DNA of 64,000 nucleotides from Micromonospora zingiberis. Lineage in GTDB: Bacteria; Actinomycetota; Actinomycetes; Mycobacteriales; Micromonosporaceae. The position numbers and the translations under genes were made by a program. Positions 42,663 through 50,061 of the stretch are shown here, in pieces. The notes beneath the pieces were generated by a model that saw nothing but the letters and a program-made list of their open reading frames with translations, was not told the DNA's origin and did no database searches. The stretch spans positions 87,114 through 151,113 of the forward strand of contig NZ_SJJR01000015.1 in NCBI RefSeq assembly GCF_004331455.1, read 5' to 3'. Positions within the stretch are counted from its first letter, which is position 1; the number at the start of each line of letters is the position of its first letter.

Positions 42663-42710
42663 ATCACCGGCGGCCGGTGGGCGTGATCCGCAACACCGGC
42701 CGCCGGTGAT
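42663..42710 (-). terminator. Perfect 17-bp stem-loop between precursor and downstream genes
   Basis: The segments 42663-42679 and 42694-42710 are exact reverse complements (17 bp) around a 14-nt loop. The structure lies 46 bp downstream of the precursor stop. It likely acts as a partial terminator or mRNA-stabilising hairpin that gives more precursor than enzyme transcript, as is common in RiPP operons. Confidence 0.7.
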
Positions 42711-42755
42711 TTCCGCGTCCTTAATCAGCGGTACCTAGCCGGTTGCCGGATCTCA

Positions 42756-42971
42756 CTAGCCGTTTCGTGCGACGTAGTTGTAGACGTTCGCCGCCAGCGC
42801 CCCCGTCGCAGCACCGAAGAGCACAGCGACCTCGGGACAGGTAACGGTGAGGAAAGTGGCCATCACCGGGTCGGCGGGGGTGTCGAGCGGGGAGGTGACG
42901 TCGGTCTGCGTAAGCATCCCCGGTGGGACATCGGTCAAGGTTTCGTTGGCGAACTGAGCGACGAGAGACAT
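42756..42971 (-). CDS. Linaridin-type precursor peptide
   Basis: Product of 71 residues. MSLVAQFANETL at the N-terminus, PPG at 16-18, TPADP at 31-35 and ATF at 38-40 line up with the cypemycin precursor (AQDFANTVL, APG, TPATP, AQF) in order and spacing. The probable core (from about residue 27) has Thr at 31, 39, 42, 44 and 56, candidate dehydrobutyrine sites, one Cys at 45 and a hydrophobic C-terminal stretch ending NYVARNG. The Cys is not C-terminal, so an AviCys ring as in cypemycin is not expected. ATG 42971 has GGAGAAGGGA upstream. Leader and core limits are inferred. Confidence 0.8.
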   Translation of the reverse strand: MSLVAQFANETLTDVPPGMLTQTDVTSPLDTPADPVMATFLTVTCPEVAVLFGAATGALAANVYNYVARNG

Positions 42972-43129
42972 CTGCTTCCCTTCTCCATGATCCTTTTTGG
43001 ATCTCCTGGTGATCCTTCCGGCGGCACAGCGACCGCTCCCCATCGGAGCGTGACATCCGCTTCGGCTGGGGGTACCGCCCTCACACGCTGGTACGACCGC
43101 CTGAGGGCAGGGCTCCCAGTCGATGCGGC

Positions 43130-43693
43130 CTACCGCGCGGTAGCGGGTGCTGGCGTGGGGTTCAGGGGAATGCGTTCGGAAGCGAACATGGGCTGCACCG
43201 CGTACTGCCCGCCGCGCTCCGGGTGGCCCTGGAGCATCATGAACTGGGTGTGGTCGGCTCCCCGCTCGTGCGGGATCTGGGTCGTCAGGTAACGCCGAAT
43301 GAGCCGGTAGCCGGAAGTCGAGACGACGTGCGGCAAGTCGGCGGACGACTCGTTGGCCGCCTTGATGATGACCTGGAGCGCGTCGAAGATGACCTTGGGA
43401 ACCCGGTTGGCCGCGTTCCAGAAGAGGCCGTACCACGGCCGGTCCCGGAGCAGCTCGATCTCTCGCCAGGGAGTTGCCGTGCCGCCTGCGATGTCCCGGT
43501 AGAGCAGGTGCATGTCCGACACACCGGGATTTGGCCCGAAGAACCTCCAGTTGGGTGCTTGGAACAGGCGTAGGGGCCCGCGCTTGATCAGGTGGTCGAA
43601 CCGTTGATCGGGGAGCTGGCCGGCGGCGGTGTTGACCAGCCACGCGGCGAGTCCGGTCGATACCGCGGCATAGATGACACGTTGCCGGTTCAT
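43130..43693 (-). CDS. Membrane-anchored protein of the linaridin cluster
   Basis: Product of 187 residues with one N-terminal hydrophobic segment (VIYAAVSTGLAAWLVNTAAGQL, about 6-27) and a soluble domain. The soluble domain is rich in aromatic residues (RLFQAPNWRFFGPNPGVSDMHLLYRD, RPWYGLFWNAANRVPKVIFDAL). I know no enzyme motif here. It overlaps the alpha/beta hydrolase gene by 4 bp (ATGA), so the pair is made together. In linaridin clusters a small membrane protein commonly accompanies the hydrolase-like protein. The 158 bp between this gene and the precursor hold a small GCTCC-GATG-GGGAGC-type hairpin and no other gene. Confidence 0.7.
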   Translation of the reverse strand: MNRQRVIYAAVSTGLAAWLVNTAAGQLPDQRFDHLIKRGPLRLFQAPNWRFFGPNPGVSDMHLLYRDIAGGTATPWREIELLRDRPWYGLFWNAANRVPKVIFDALQVIIKAANESSADLPHVVSTSGYRLIRRYLTTQIPHERGADHTQFMMLQGHPERGGQYAVQPMFASERIPLNPTPAPATAR

Positions 43694-44631
43694 ATCCAAC
43701 TCCCGGGGACGATCAGCTCGGCGAGCTCCTTTGCGTGGGTCTGCTCCGCGAGGATCCCGATGTGGTTGGCTTCCTCGTACAGGTGGTGCCAGGAGCGGTC
43801 CGACAGCTCCAGCAACTGTTCCTGCGAGGCCCGGTGCTTCGCGGCCTTCGTGCCCTTGAGCGCCGTCACCACATGCAACGGGACGGTCAGCCTTTCGACG
43901 GGCGGGTAGGTGGATGCTGTCAGGTACTCGCGGTATGCGGTGATCCATGTGCGCGGCAGGGCGTGGTACTCGGTGATGCTGCTGCTGACCTCGCCGGGGT
44001 AGAGTCCGTGAAACGCCCCTATCGGACGTAGGGCGTTGAGCCCGGTGGCGGCCCACACGGATTCCAGCAGCAGATGCTGCCGCGCCCAGGCGTGGGGAAG
44101 CTTGCCGACGATGGCTTGCAGGTCGGCGATGACCGTGGGATCGATCATTACCACGTGAGACAACCCCGCGTCGCCGCGCGACTCGGCGTATGCGGCGGCC
44201 AGGTAGCCGCCGAGGGAGTGTCCCACCAGCACCACCGGCAGCCCATCGAGGTAGTACTTGCGCAGCTCGTCGACGATTTGGAACTGCTCCTCCAGGGTGG
44301 CCTCGGGTAACGGGCTGCTGAGTCCGTGGCCCGGCCGGTTGTATCCGACGCAGGCCGCGCTCTCGGGCAGGTGCTCACGCACCCAGGCCCACTGTTCGTG
44401 TGGAAAGCCGAGCCCATTGCAGAAGATCACACCAAATTCGGCGTCCGGTGAACGCCGGTAATCGACTTCGACGACACCGCCATCGACGCGAGGCATCGTG
44501 GAAAACTCGGCCGTCCGCCGGCGCCTGCCGACAAACCGCGTCCGCGCACCAATCGCCCAACTGCTGACGGCCAGCGCTGCCACGCCGATGGCTACTTTCC
44601 GTTCAAGCGACAATGTCCGCACCGTCGGCAT
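43690..44631 (-). CDS. Membrane-anchored alpha/beta hydrolase (LinH/CypH-like)
   Basis: Product of 313 residues, first gene of the cluster. An N-terminal hydrophobic segment (VAIGVAALAVSSWAIGA) is followed by an alpha/beta-hydrolase fold. The fold shows the oxyanion region VIFCNGLGFPHEQW, nucleophile elbow VGHSLGGYLAA, acid region MIDPTVIADLQ and a late His in EEANHIGIL. An alpha/beta-hydrolase-fold protein is a hallmark of linaridin clusters (CypH). ATG 44631 is chosen for the GGGGGAAGAGAGG run directly upstream; ATG 44646 is an alternative. Confidence 0.8.
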   Translation of the reverse strand: MPTVRTLSLERKVAIGVAALAVSSWAIGARTRFVGRRRRTAEFSTMPRVDGGVVEVDYRRSPDAEFGVIFCNGLGFPHEQWAWVREHLPESAACVGYNRPGHGLSSPLPEATLEEQFQIVDELRKYYLDGLPVVLVGHSLGGYLAAAYAESRGDAGLSHVVMIDPTVIADLQAIVGKLPHAWARQHLLLESVWAATGLNALRPIGAFHGLYPGEVSSSITEYHALPRTWITAYREYLTASTYPPVERLTVPLHVVTALKGTKAAKHRASQEQLLELSDRSWHHLYEEANHIGILAEQTHAKELAELIVPGSWI

Positions 44632-44792
44632 CCTCTCTTCCCCCATGTAGGCGGTCGCGCCGCTGCGTGCGCGATTTCGCCCGTGGCCCTGGTAGTTGCC
44701 CAGAAGTCGGCCAACCATTTGCATTTGATCGCTTATCACCGATGGCTAATCAGTGTGAACCGCCTCGATTGCGGCTACGGTCAAGCATATCT

Positions 44793-44842
44793 GGCGGCAT
44801 ATCCGCCGCAATTGTTCACGCTTGTTCCGGACTGTTCCGGAC
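44793..44842. promoter_or_regulatory. Candidate operator region of the linaridin operon
   Basis: GGCGG-CATAT-CCGCC (44793-44807) is followed by two exact tandem copies of TGTTCCGGAC (44823-44832, 44833-44842), each containing the palindrome TCCGGA. The two TCCGGA centres are 10 bp apart, about one helical turn. The region lies 160-210 bp upstream of the first gene, in the 295-bp gap (44632-44926) that must hold the promoter. Confidence 0.45.
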
Positions 44843-44926
44843 AGCCGTCGGAGCTAAAACCCGCGGAGCTGATTCAGCGACCATTCGGGAGGTGGCAGTG
44901 TTTGGCGGACAGCGCCCGCGACCACA

Positions 44927-47488
44927 TCAACCACGCCGCAGCAGCGTTGACAACCAACCCGCTGCCCGGTCCGAGCGCGCTCGCGCTGCGGCAAGGACTC
45001 GACCGGCGAGAGCGGCGTACCCGATGCCGAGGGCCAGCGACGCGGCCAGCGCCAGCAGCGGCAGATCCCGCAGGTGCGGGTAGACCTGCCAGTGGGTCAG
45101 GTAGATGTAGAGCGAACTGGCGGCCAGCACCCCGGCGACCCGGTTGACCACCCGGACGCTGGGCACGGTGGGCAACCACACCAGCAGGGCGAAGCCGGCC
45201 ACGATCAGCGCCTCCCGGGCCGGCTGGCCGAAGAAGCCCGGCACGGTCAGCGCCGCCGCCGCGGTCACCAGCAGTCGCTGCCCGACGCTCCCGGCCCGGG
45301 CCGCCGCCCAACCCAGGGTGAACAGCCAGCCGGCGACCAGCGCGGCCGGCAGGTCGTAGCGGGCGTCCAGGCCGAACACGTCGTAGCGACCGAGCAGGCC
45401 GAGCGCGGTCAACCCCAGGGGTAGCGCGAACGGGTGCCGACGCTCCAGCCGGTCGACCCGCCGCACCGCGAGCAGCGCGGCCAGCCCGACCAGCAGGTAC
45501 ACCACCGCCTCGACGAACCAGAAGTGCCATTCGGTACGGGCGTCGTCGGGGCCGACGATGCTGTGCACCAGCAGCAGGGTGCTCAGCCGGTACTCGTCGT
45601 TGACCAGCATCACCGCGCCGATCCAGGCGACCGTCGGCAGGACGATCCGGGCCAGGCTGGCCCCGATCTGCCGGAACCGGTCGCCTCGGCCGGCGCCGGT
45701 GAGCTGGAACCGGGCGAAGTTGAACCCGGCCACCGCGAGCAGCAGGTGCGCGCCGCCGGTGATGGTGAACAGTGGGATGTGTGAGCCGACGATCAGCAGG
45801 ATGGCCACCGCGCGCAGCGCCACGCTGGTCTCCAGCGACCGTCGCCGGCCGCCGGGTCGCCGTGGTGCGCGCAGCGCCTCGATCGGCAGGGTGTGCCAGT
45901 TCGGTGGCAGGTGGCCCAGCTCCTGCTCCAGCCGGACCGACATCTCCACGTATGACAGCGAGTCCCCGCCGAGGTCGACGAAGCTCAGCTCGGGACGTAC
46001 GTCGTCGCGGTCGAGCACCTGCGCGTACAGCCGGCACAGCGACCCGGCGTCCGTCGGCGGCCCGGCGTCTGTCGGCGCGGCCGGTGGTCCGGCGTCCGTC
46101 GGCGCGGTGGCCTGGGCGCGTAGCCCGGCCAGGTCGGGTTTGCCGCTGGGCAGCCGGGGCAACTCGGCCAGGACCAGCACCCGCACGGCGCGCGGCGGCA
46201 GGCCCACCTCGTCGGCCACCAGCCGGCGCACGGCACGGGCGTACGGCTGACCGGTCACCGCGACGAGCAACTCGTCGTCGGCACCCACGCAGGTCGCCTG
46301 CACCCCGTGCCGGGCCAGCAGCGTCTCGACCTGGTCCGGGTCGACCCGCAGTCCGAGGATCTTGGCGAACCGGCTGCGCCGGCCGACGATCTCGTACAGC
46401 CCGGATGGGTTGCGTCGGGCGAGGTCGCCGGTGTGCAGTTCGGTGACGGTACGGCCGAGCGCCAGATCGGCCGGGGACTCGGCGTAGCCGAGCATCACGT
46501 TCGGGCCCGCGTACACCAACTCGCCGACCTGCGGGTCCGGCTGGTCGGGGACCGGCGCCAGCCGGAACGTCCCGCCGGGCACCGGCACGCCGATGGCCGC
46601 CGGGTGTGCCACCGCCAGGTCCGGCGGCAGGTACGCCATCCGCGCGGTCGCCTCGGTCTGTCCGTACATGACGAACAGGTCCCAGCCGCCGCGCCGGCCC
46701 AGTTCGGCGTAGCGGCGGACCTGCTGCGGGGCGAGCCGACCGCCGGCCTGGGTCAGGTAGCGAAGGTGCGGCAGGTCCAGCTCGGCGAAACCGACCCGGT
46801 CCAGCAGGTCGAAGGTGTACGGCACCCCGGCCAGGCTGGTGCCCCGGGCGGTCCGGAACAGCTCCCAGAAGCCGGCGTCGGCGACGGAAAGATCGGTGAG
46901 CACCAGCGCCGCGCCCCGGGCCAGGTGGCTGTGTACCACCGACAGGCCATAGCAGTAGTGCAGCGGCAACGAGGTGACGGCCCGGTCGGTGCCCCGGATG
47001 CCCAGGTACTGCGCGATCGACTCGGCGTTGGCCGCCAGGTTGGTGTGCGACAGCCGGACCAGCTTCGGTGAGCCGGTCGAGCCGGAGGTGCTCAGCAGCA
47101 GCGCCAGGTCCGGGTGCAGGTCGTGCGCGCTGCCCGGCCGCCGTTCGTCGACCGCCCAACCGGTCGCCGGTCCGCACACCACGTCCGGGTCGTACGCCTG
47201 TGCCAGCGCGGCCAGTGCGTTGCCGCCCGGCGCCAGCAGCACCGGGTGCCCACCGCGCACCGCACCCAGGTACGCCACCAGAGCCTCGACGGTGTTCGCG
47301 CCGACCACCAGGACCAGTCGCCGGGTCGTGCCGAGCCGATCGGCGTGCTCCTCGACCCGCCGGGCGAGATCGGCGTAGCTGATCTCACCGGTGGTGGTGA
47401 CGACGGCGGGACGGTCACCGTGCACCGCGAGATCGCGGACGAACGGCACCACCCGCCGGGCCGGGACCAGGGAAGGTGCGAGAGTCAC
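44927..47488 (-). CDS. Fused adenylation - carrier - membrane acyltransferase protein
   Basis: About 853 residues in three parts. Residues 10-455 form an AMP-forming adenylation domain (LLLSTSGSTGSPKLVRLSH, MYGQTEATARM, HTGDLARR, GRRSRFAKILGLRVD). About 480-545 is a carrier domain with the phosphopantetheine Ser in LGGDSLSYVEM. Residues about 555-850 have roughly ten hydrophobic helices and the start of an acyltransferase-3 domain (LRAVAILLIVGSHIPLF). It probably activates an acid, loads it on its own carrier and passes it to a membrane acceptor. An iron box abuts the start, so a siderophore or iron-linked lipid is possible. The start is GTG 47488 (possibly leaderless) or TTG 47497. Confidence 0.82.
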   Translation of the reverse strand: MTLAPSLVPARRVVPFVRDLAVHGDRPAVVTTTGEISYADLARRVEEHADRLGTTRRLVLVVGANTVEALVAYLGAVRGGHPVLLAPGGNALAALAQAYDPDVVCGPATGWAVDERRPGSAHDLHPDLALLLSTSGSTGSPKLVRLSHTNLAANAESIAQYLGIRGTDRAVTSLPLHYCYGLSVVHSHLARGAALVLTDLSVADAGFWELFRTARGTSLAGVPYTFDLLDRVGFAELDLPHLRYLTQAGGRLAPQQVRRYAELGRRGGWDLFVMYGQTEATARMAYLPPDLAVAHPAAIGVPVPGGTFRLAPVPDQPDPQVGELVYAGPNVMLGYAESPADLALGRTVTELHTGDLARRNPSGLYEIVGRRSRFAKILGLRVDPDQVETLLARHGVQATCVGADDELLVAVTGQPYARAVRRLVADEVGLPPRAVRVLVLAELPRLPSGKPDLAGLRAQATAPTDAGPPAAPTDAGPPTDAGSLCRLYAQVLDRDDVRPELSFVDLGGDSLSYVEMSVRLEQELGHLPPNWHTLPIEALRAPRRPGGRRRSLETSVALRAVAILLIVGSHIPLFTITGGAHLLLAVAGFNFARFQLTGAGRGDRFRQIGASLARIVLPTVAWIGAVMLVNDEYRLSTLLLVHSIVGPDDARTEWHFWFVEAVVYLLVGLAALLAVRRVDRLERRHPFALPLGLTALGLLGRYDVFGLDARYDLPAALVAGWLFTLGWAAARAGSVGQRLLVTAAAALTVPGFFGQPAREALIVAGFALLVWLPTVPSVRVVNRVAGVLAASSLYIYLTHWQVYPHLRDLPLLALAASLALGIGYAALAGRVLAAARARSDRAAGWLSTLLRRG

Positions 47489-47500
47489 GGCCGCCAACTC

Positions 47501-47519
47501 TAAGGTAAGCCTGCCCTAA
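47501..47519 (-). promoter_or_regulatory. IdeR/DmdR-type iron box
   Basis: On the minus strand the 19-mer TTAGGGCAGGCTTACCTTA matches 15 of 19 positions of the actinobacterial iron-repressor consensus TTAGGTTAGGCTAACCTAA. It overlaps a possible -10 (TAGAGT) and ends 3-12 bp before the candidate starts of the adenylation-acyltransferase gene. Repression under iron sufficiency is predicted. Confidence 0.7.
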
Positions 47520-47671
47520 TTTCCTAGGAGCGCGCGGCTCGGATCACATCCGCCACCAGGGCAGCGTCGTGGCGTCCGGTCGCCGGCCGGCGGTCCCGCA
47601 TGATCAGGTCGAGCGGTTGGCGGGAGTCCGGGCCTGTTGCCGCCGCCCCGTCGGTCGGTAGGGTCGTCGGC

Positions 47672-48613
47672 GTGGATCTGGACGACACCGCCGCCCGGCT
47701 CGGGGTGCCCGTCGAGGAGGTCGAGCGGGTGCACCAACTCGCCGGCGACCGGCCATCGGCCCCGTTGCCCGCCAAGTCCGACGCACCCGCGATCCTCGAC
47801 CGGCTCGCGGTACGACCGGACGACGCCGCCGAGATCATGGCGGGCTGGCCCGACCCCGACTCGCCGCTGTGGACCCCGGAGCTGCGCTGGCTGCTCGACC
47901 GTTCGACCGCGCTGGTCCGCGCCGATCTCGGAGGCCACGGCTGGCTGTCGCCCGGTCCGGCGCTGCCCCGCGACCGGGGCCCCGCCTGGCGGCACCTCTA
48001 CGTGTACTCCTACCTGGCCCTGGTCGACGTCGTCGCGGCGTACCACCGCGACCACGGCATCGCCGACGCCGTCACCTGGCTGACCCTCGCGGACCTGGGC
48101 CGCAACCTGGCGATCGACCGGCGGATGCGCGGTGAGGGCTGGCCCGTCATGCAGAGCTGGCTGACGCTGCACGCTCGCGGCAGCGTCTTCGAGCTGGGTC
48201 GGCTCCAGCACCAGCGCGGCGACACCATCGACCTGCACGTGCCCGACTCGGGGCCGCTGACCCCGGAGGCGGTCGAGGCGTCGCTCGACGAGGCCCGGGC
48301 GTTCTTCCCGCGCCACTTTCCCGACGAGCGCTACACGGCGTTCTCCTGCGGCTCGTGGCTGCTCGACCCGCAACTGCAGGAGTACCTGCCCGAGGGCTCC
48401 AACATCGTCCAATTCCAGCGCAGGTTCGAGCTGGAGCCCTACGAGGAGGCGGACGGGCCGGACGCCGACGTGGAGGTGCTGCGGTTCGCGTTCCGCACGC
48501 TGACCACGCCGCTCGATGAGTTGCCGCGTGGCACCGTGCTCCAGCGCGCGATCATCGACCACCTGAAGGCCGGTCGCCACTGGCACTGGCGCCGGGGCCG
48601 CTTCCCGATCTAG
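47672..48613 (+). CDS. GNAT-like acyltransferase-domain protein (uncharacterised)
   Basis: Product of 313 residues. The C-terminal half carries SCGSWLLDPQLQEYLPEGSNIVQFQRRFEL, typical of a widespread actinobacterial family with an N-terminal acyltransferase-like domain and a GNAT-like C-terminal domain. LYVYSYLALVDVVAAYHRDHGI and a TWLTLADLGRNLAI segment precede it. There is no membrane helix. GTG 47672 (VGVDLDDTAARL) is chosen because residues upstream do not look coding; an in-frame ATG exists at 47600. It is divergent from the iron-box gene. Substrate unknown. Confidence 0.7.
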   Translation: MDLDDTAARLGVPVEEVERVHQLAGDRPSAPLPAKSDAPAILDRLAVRPDDAAEIMAGWPDPDSPLWTPELRWLLDRSTALVRADLGGHGWLSPGPALPRDRGPAWRHLYVYSYLALVDVVAAYHRDHGIADAVTWLTLADLGRNLAIDRRMRGEGWPVMQSWLTLHARGSVFELGRLQHQRGDTIDLHVPDSGPLTPEAVEASLDEARAFFPRHFPDERYTAFSCGSWLLDPQLQEYLPEGSNIVQFQRRFELEPYEEADGPDADVEVLRFAFRTLTTPLDELPRGTVLQRAIIDHLKAGRHWHWRRGRFPI

Positions 48614-48644
48614 GACCGCACCGCCCGCCGTCGCCGGCCCGGTT

Positions 48645-48719
48645 GATCCACTCCATTCCGGCGAAGTTGCGCTGTCACCCCGCCTGCGAGGCCACCACTT
48701 CGCCGGAGTGGAGTCGATC
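48645..48719. repeat. 23-bp near-perfect inverted repeat (REP/MITE-like)
   Basis: The arms 48645-48667 and 48697-48719 match in inverted orientation at 21 of 23 positions around a 29-nt loop. It lies in the 159-bp gap between two same-strand genes, and has no T-run. It could be a terminator or a dispersed palindromic element. Confidence 0.75.
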
Positions 48720-48772
48720 ACCGTGGGGGAGCGCGGGTTGTCGGTCGGGCCCGGTCCGGGTTACCTGGGAGC

Positions 48773-49378
48773 GTGGACCATTCCTGGCTGCGCGCTCCGG
48801 CCGCCGACGTCGCCGAGACCGCGCGGACGCTGCTTGGTTGGGAGGTCAGCGCCTGTGGCGTACGGGTCCGGCTCACCGAGGTCGAGGCGTACGCCGGGAC
48901 GGGTGAGGACCCGGCCTCGCACGCCCACCGTGGGCCGACCCCCCGCACCAAGGTCATGTTCGGGCCGGCCGGGTACGCGTACACGTACTTCGTGTTCGGG
49001 GTCCACTGGTGCCTCAACGTCGTCTGCGGTCGCGGTGGGGAAGCGGCGGCGGTGCTGCTGCGCGCCGGTGAGGTCGTCGATGGGCGGGACCTGGCACGCG
49101 AGCGCCGGGGCGAGGTGGCCGACCGGGATCTTGCCCGGGGCCCGGCCCGACTGGTGGTGGCCCTGGGGGTCACGGCGGCGGCGAACGGAACGTCGATGGT
49201 CGACGGGAGCGGGCCGCTGCTGCTGACGCCGCCGGCCCGTCCGGTCGACCCGGCGAGCATCTCGGCCGGGCCGCGGGTCGGGGTGGCCGCGGCCCACGAC
49301 ATCCCCTGGCGTTACTGGATCACCGGCGACCCGACCGTCAGCGCCTACCGCCGCCACGTCCCCCGACGCCGAGCCTGA
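48773..49378 (+). CDS. 3-methyladenine DNA glycosylase (AAG/MPG family)
   Basis: Excises alkylated purines such as 3-methyladenine from DNA in base-excision repair. The 201-residue monofunctional enzyme has the family core: VRLTEVEAYAGTGEDPASHAHRGPTPRT, with the catalytic Glu and the conserved His-x-x-RG-x-T-x-R. MFGPAGYAYTYFVFGVHWCLNVV, with the base-intercalating Tyr region, follows. Length is normal. The start is GTG 48773. Confidence 0.93.
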   Translation: MDHSWLRAPAADVAETARTLLGWEVSACGVRVRLTEVEAYAGTGEDPASHAHRGPTPRTKVMFGPAGYAYTYFVFGVHWCLNVVCGRGGEAAAVLLRAGEVVDGRDLARERRGEVADRDLARGPARLVVALGVTAAANGTSMVDGSGPLLLTPPARPVDPASISAGPRVGVAAAHDIPWRYWITGDPTVSAYRRHVPRRRA

Positions 49379-49413
49379 CGTGGCTCAGGAGATCCAGCCG
49401 GACCGTTCGCGGG

Positions 49414-49638
49414 CTAGTCGATCAGCTCTGGAAATTCGGCAGGCGTCAATCCGGCTTGACGCAGGATGGAGGCGAGCGTGCCGCGCTTGATCGTGCCGTG
49501 GTGGGGCACGATGGCCACCTTCCCATCCGCGTTGCGGTATACGCCGTGGCTGCCCTTCGTGCGCACGTGATCGGAGCCAGCCTTGGTCAGCCCCGCGATT
49601 ACCTTCCTGATTGGTAGATCGGCCAGCGCTGGGCTCAC
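49414..49638 (-). CDS. hicA: HicA-family toxin (mRNA interferase)
   Basis: 74-residue double-stranded-RNA-binding-fold toxin. KGSHGVYRNADGKVAIVPHHGTIKRGTLASIL matches HicA, with the catalytic His in the GSH motif and the final helix QAGLTPAEF. It overlaps the antitoxin gene by 4 bp, with the antitoxin first. It would cleave mRNA when HicB is lost. Confidence 0.9.
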   Translation of the reverse strand: MSPALADLPIRKVIAGLTKAGSDHVRTKGSHGVYRNADGKVAIVPHHGTIKRGTLASILRQAGLTPAEFPELID

Positions 49639-49847
49639 GCGGCTCTTCCAATTTGGAAGGACGTCACCAATGGGGTCGCCTCGATCGCGGGCTGAGAGAC
49701 TTCCTCAAGGTATATCTCCACCGCTTCGCGAAGGTTGGGCAGCGCCTCATCGAGCGTTTCGCCCTGGCTGGCTACCTCCACCTCCAGGCAACGTGCGACG
49801 TACCAGTCTTCCTCCTGGTGCACCGCCGCGGTGAAGGTGTGAACCAT
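49635..49847 (-). CDS. hicB: HicB-family antitoxin
   Basis: 70-residue partial RNase-H-fold antitoxin. WYVARCLEVEVASQGETLDEALPNLREAVEIYLEE is the HicB signature. It is a short form without a separate C-terminal DNA-binding domain. ATG 49847 has AGGAGGATCC upstream. It is the first gene of the HicBA pair, so HicB is made first and neutralises HicA. Confidence 0.9.
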   Translation of the reverse strand: MVHTFTAAVHQEEDWYVARCLEVEVASQGETLDEALPNLREAVEIYLEEVSQPAIEATPLVTSFQIGRAA

Positions 49848-49994
49848 CAGGATCCTCCTGAACTTGGCGCCTCGCCGTCCATTCTAGGGGCGGGTGCTGA
49901 TGCGGATGGGAGCACGCCATTCGTCGGCTGGTGCGTCCCCGGCATGGGGCGGGCGTGACGGGGGACACTCCGGGCGCCCAGGGTCGCGGAATAG

Positions 49995-50006
49995 TTGACT
50001 CGTCAA
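49995..50006. promoter_or_regulatory. Palindrome TTGACTCGTCAA upstream of the flavin monooxygenase operon
   Basis: A perfect 5-bp inverted repeat with a 2-bp centre, extended imperfectly to ATAG...AATAT, lies 56 bp before ATG 50062. The form suits a MarR-type dimer. It also contains a -35-like TTGACT. No regulator gene is adjacent. Confidence 0.45.
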
Positions 50007-50061
50007 ATATGTTGTCGGGGACGCCGGGCGATCCCCCGGTCGGACGACACGAGGAGCTGTC

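Noticed and set aside
39452..44631. Lanthipeptide cluster with AviCys formation
   Set aside because: No LanB/LanC/LanM-type enzyme or LanD-like flavoprotein decarboxylase is present, and the precursor Cys is internal.
44874..47177. 767-codon frame overlapping the adenylation-acyltransferase gene in another phase
   Set aside because: Its product is Arg/Pro/Ala-rich low complexity, typical of a shifted frame; the other phase has clear catalytic motifs.
49385..49651. 88-codon frame overlapping hicA in another phase
   Set aside because: The 74-codon frame has the complete HicA motif and the 4-bp overlap with hicB; the alternative is a shadow.
49848..50061. tRNA gene in the gap after hicB
   Set aside because: No GGTTCRANNCC T-arm or cloverleaf pairing found; the same holds for the other intergenic gaps inspected.
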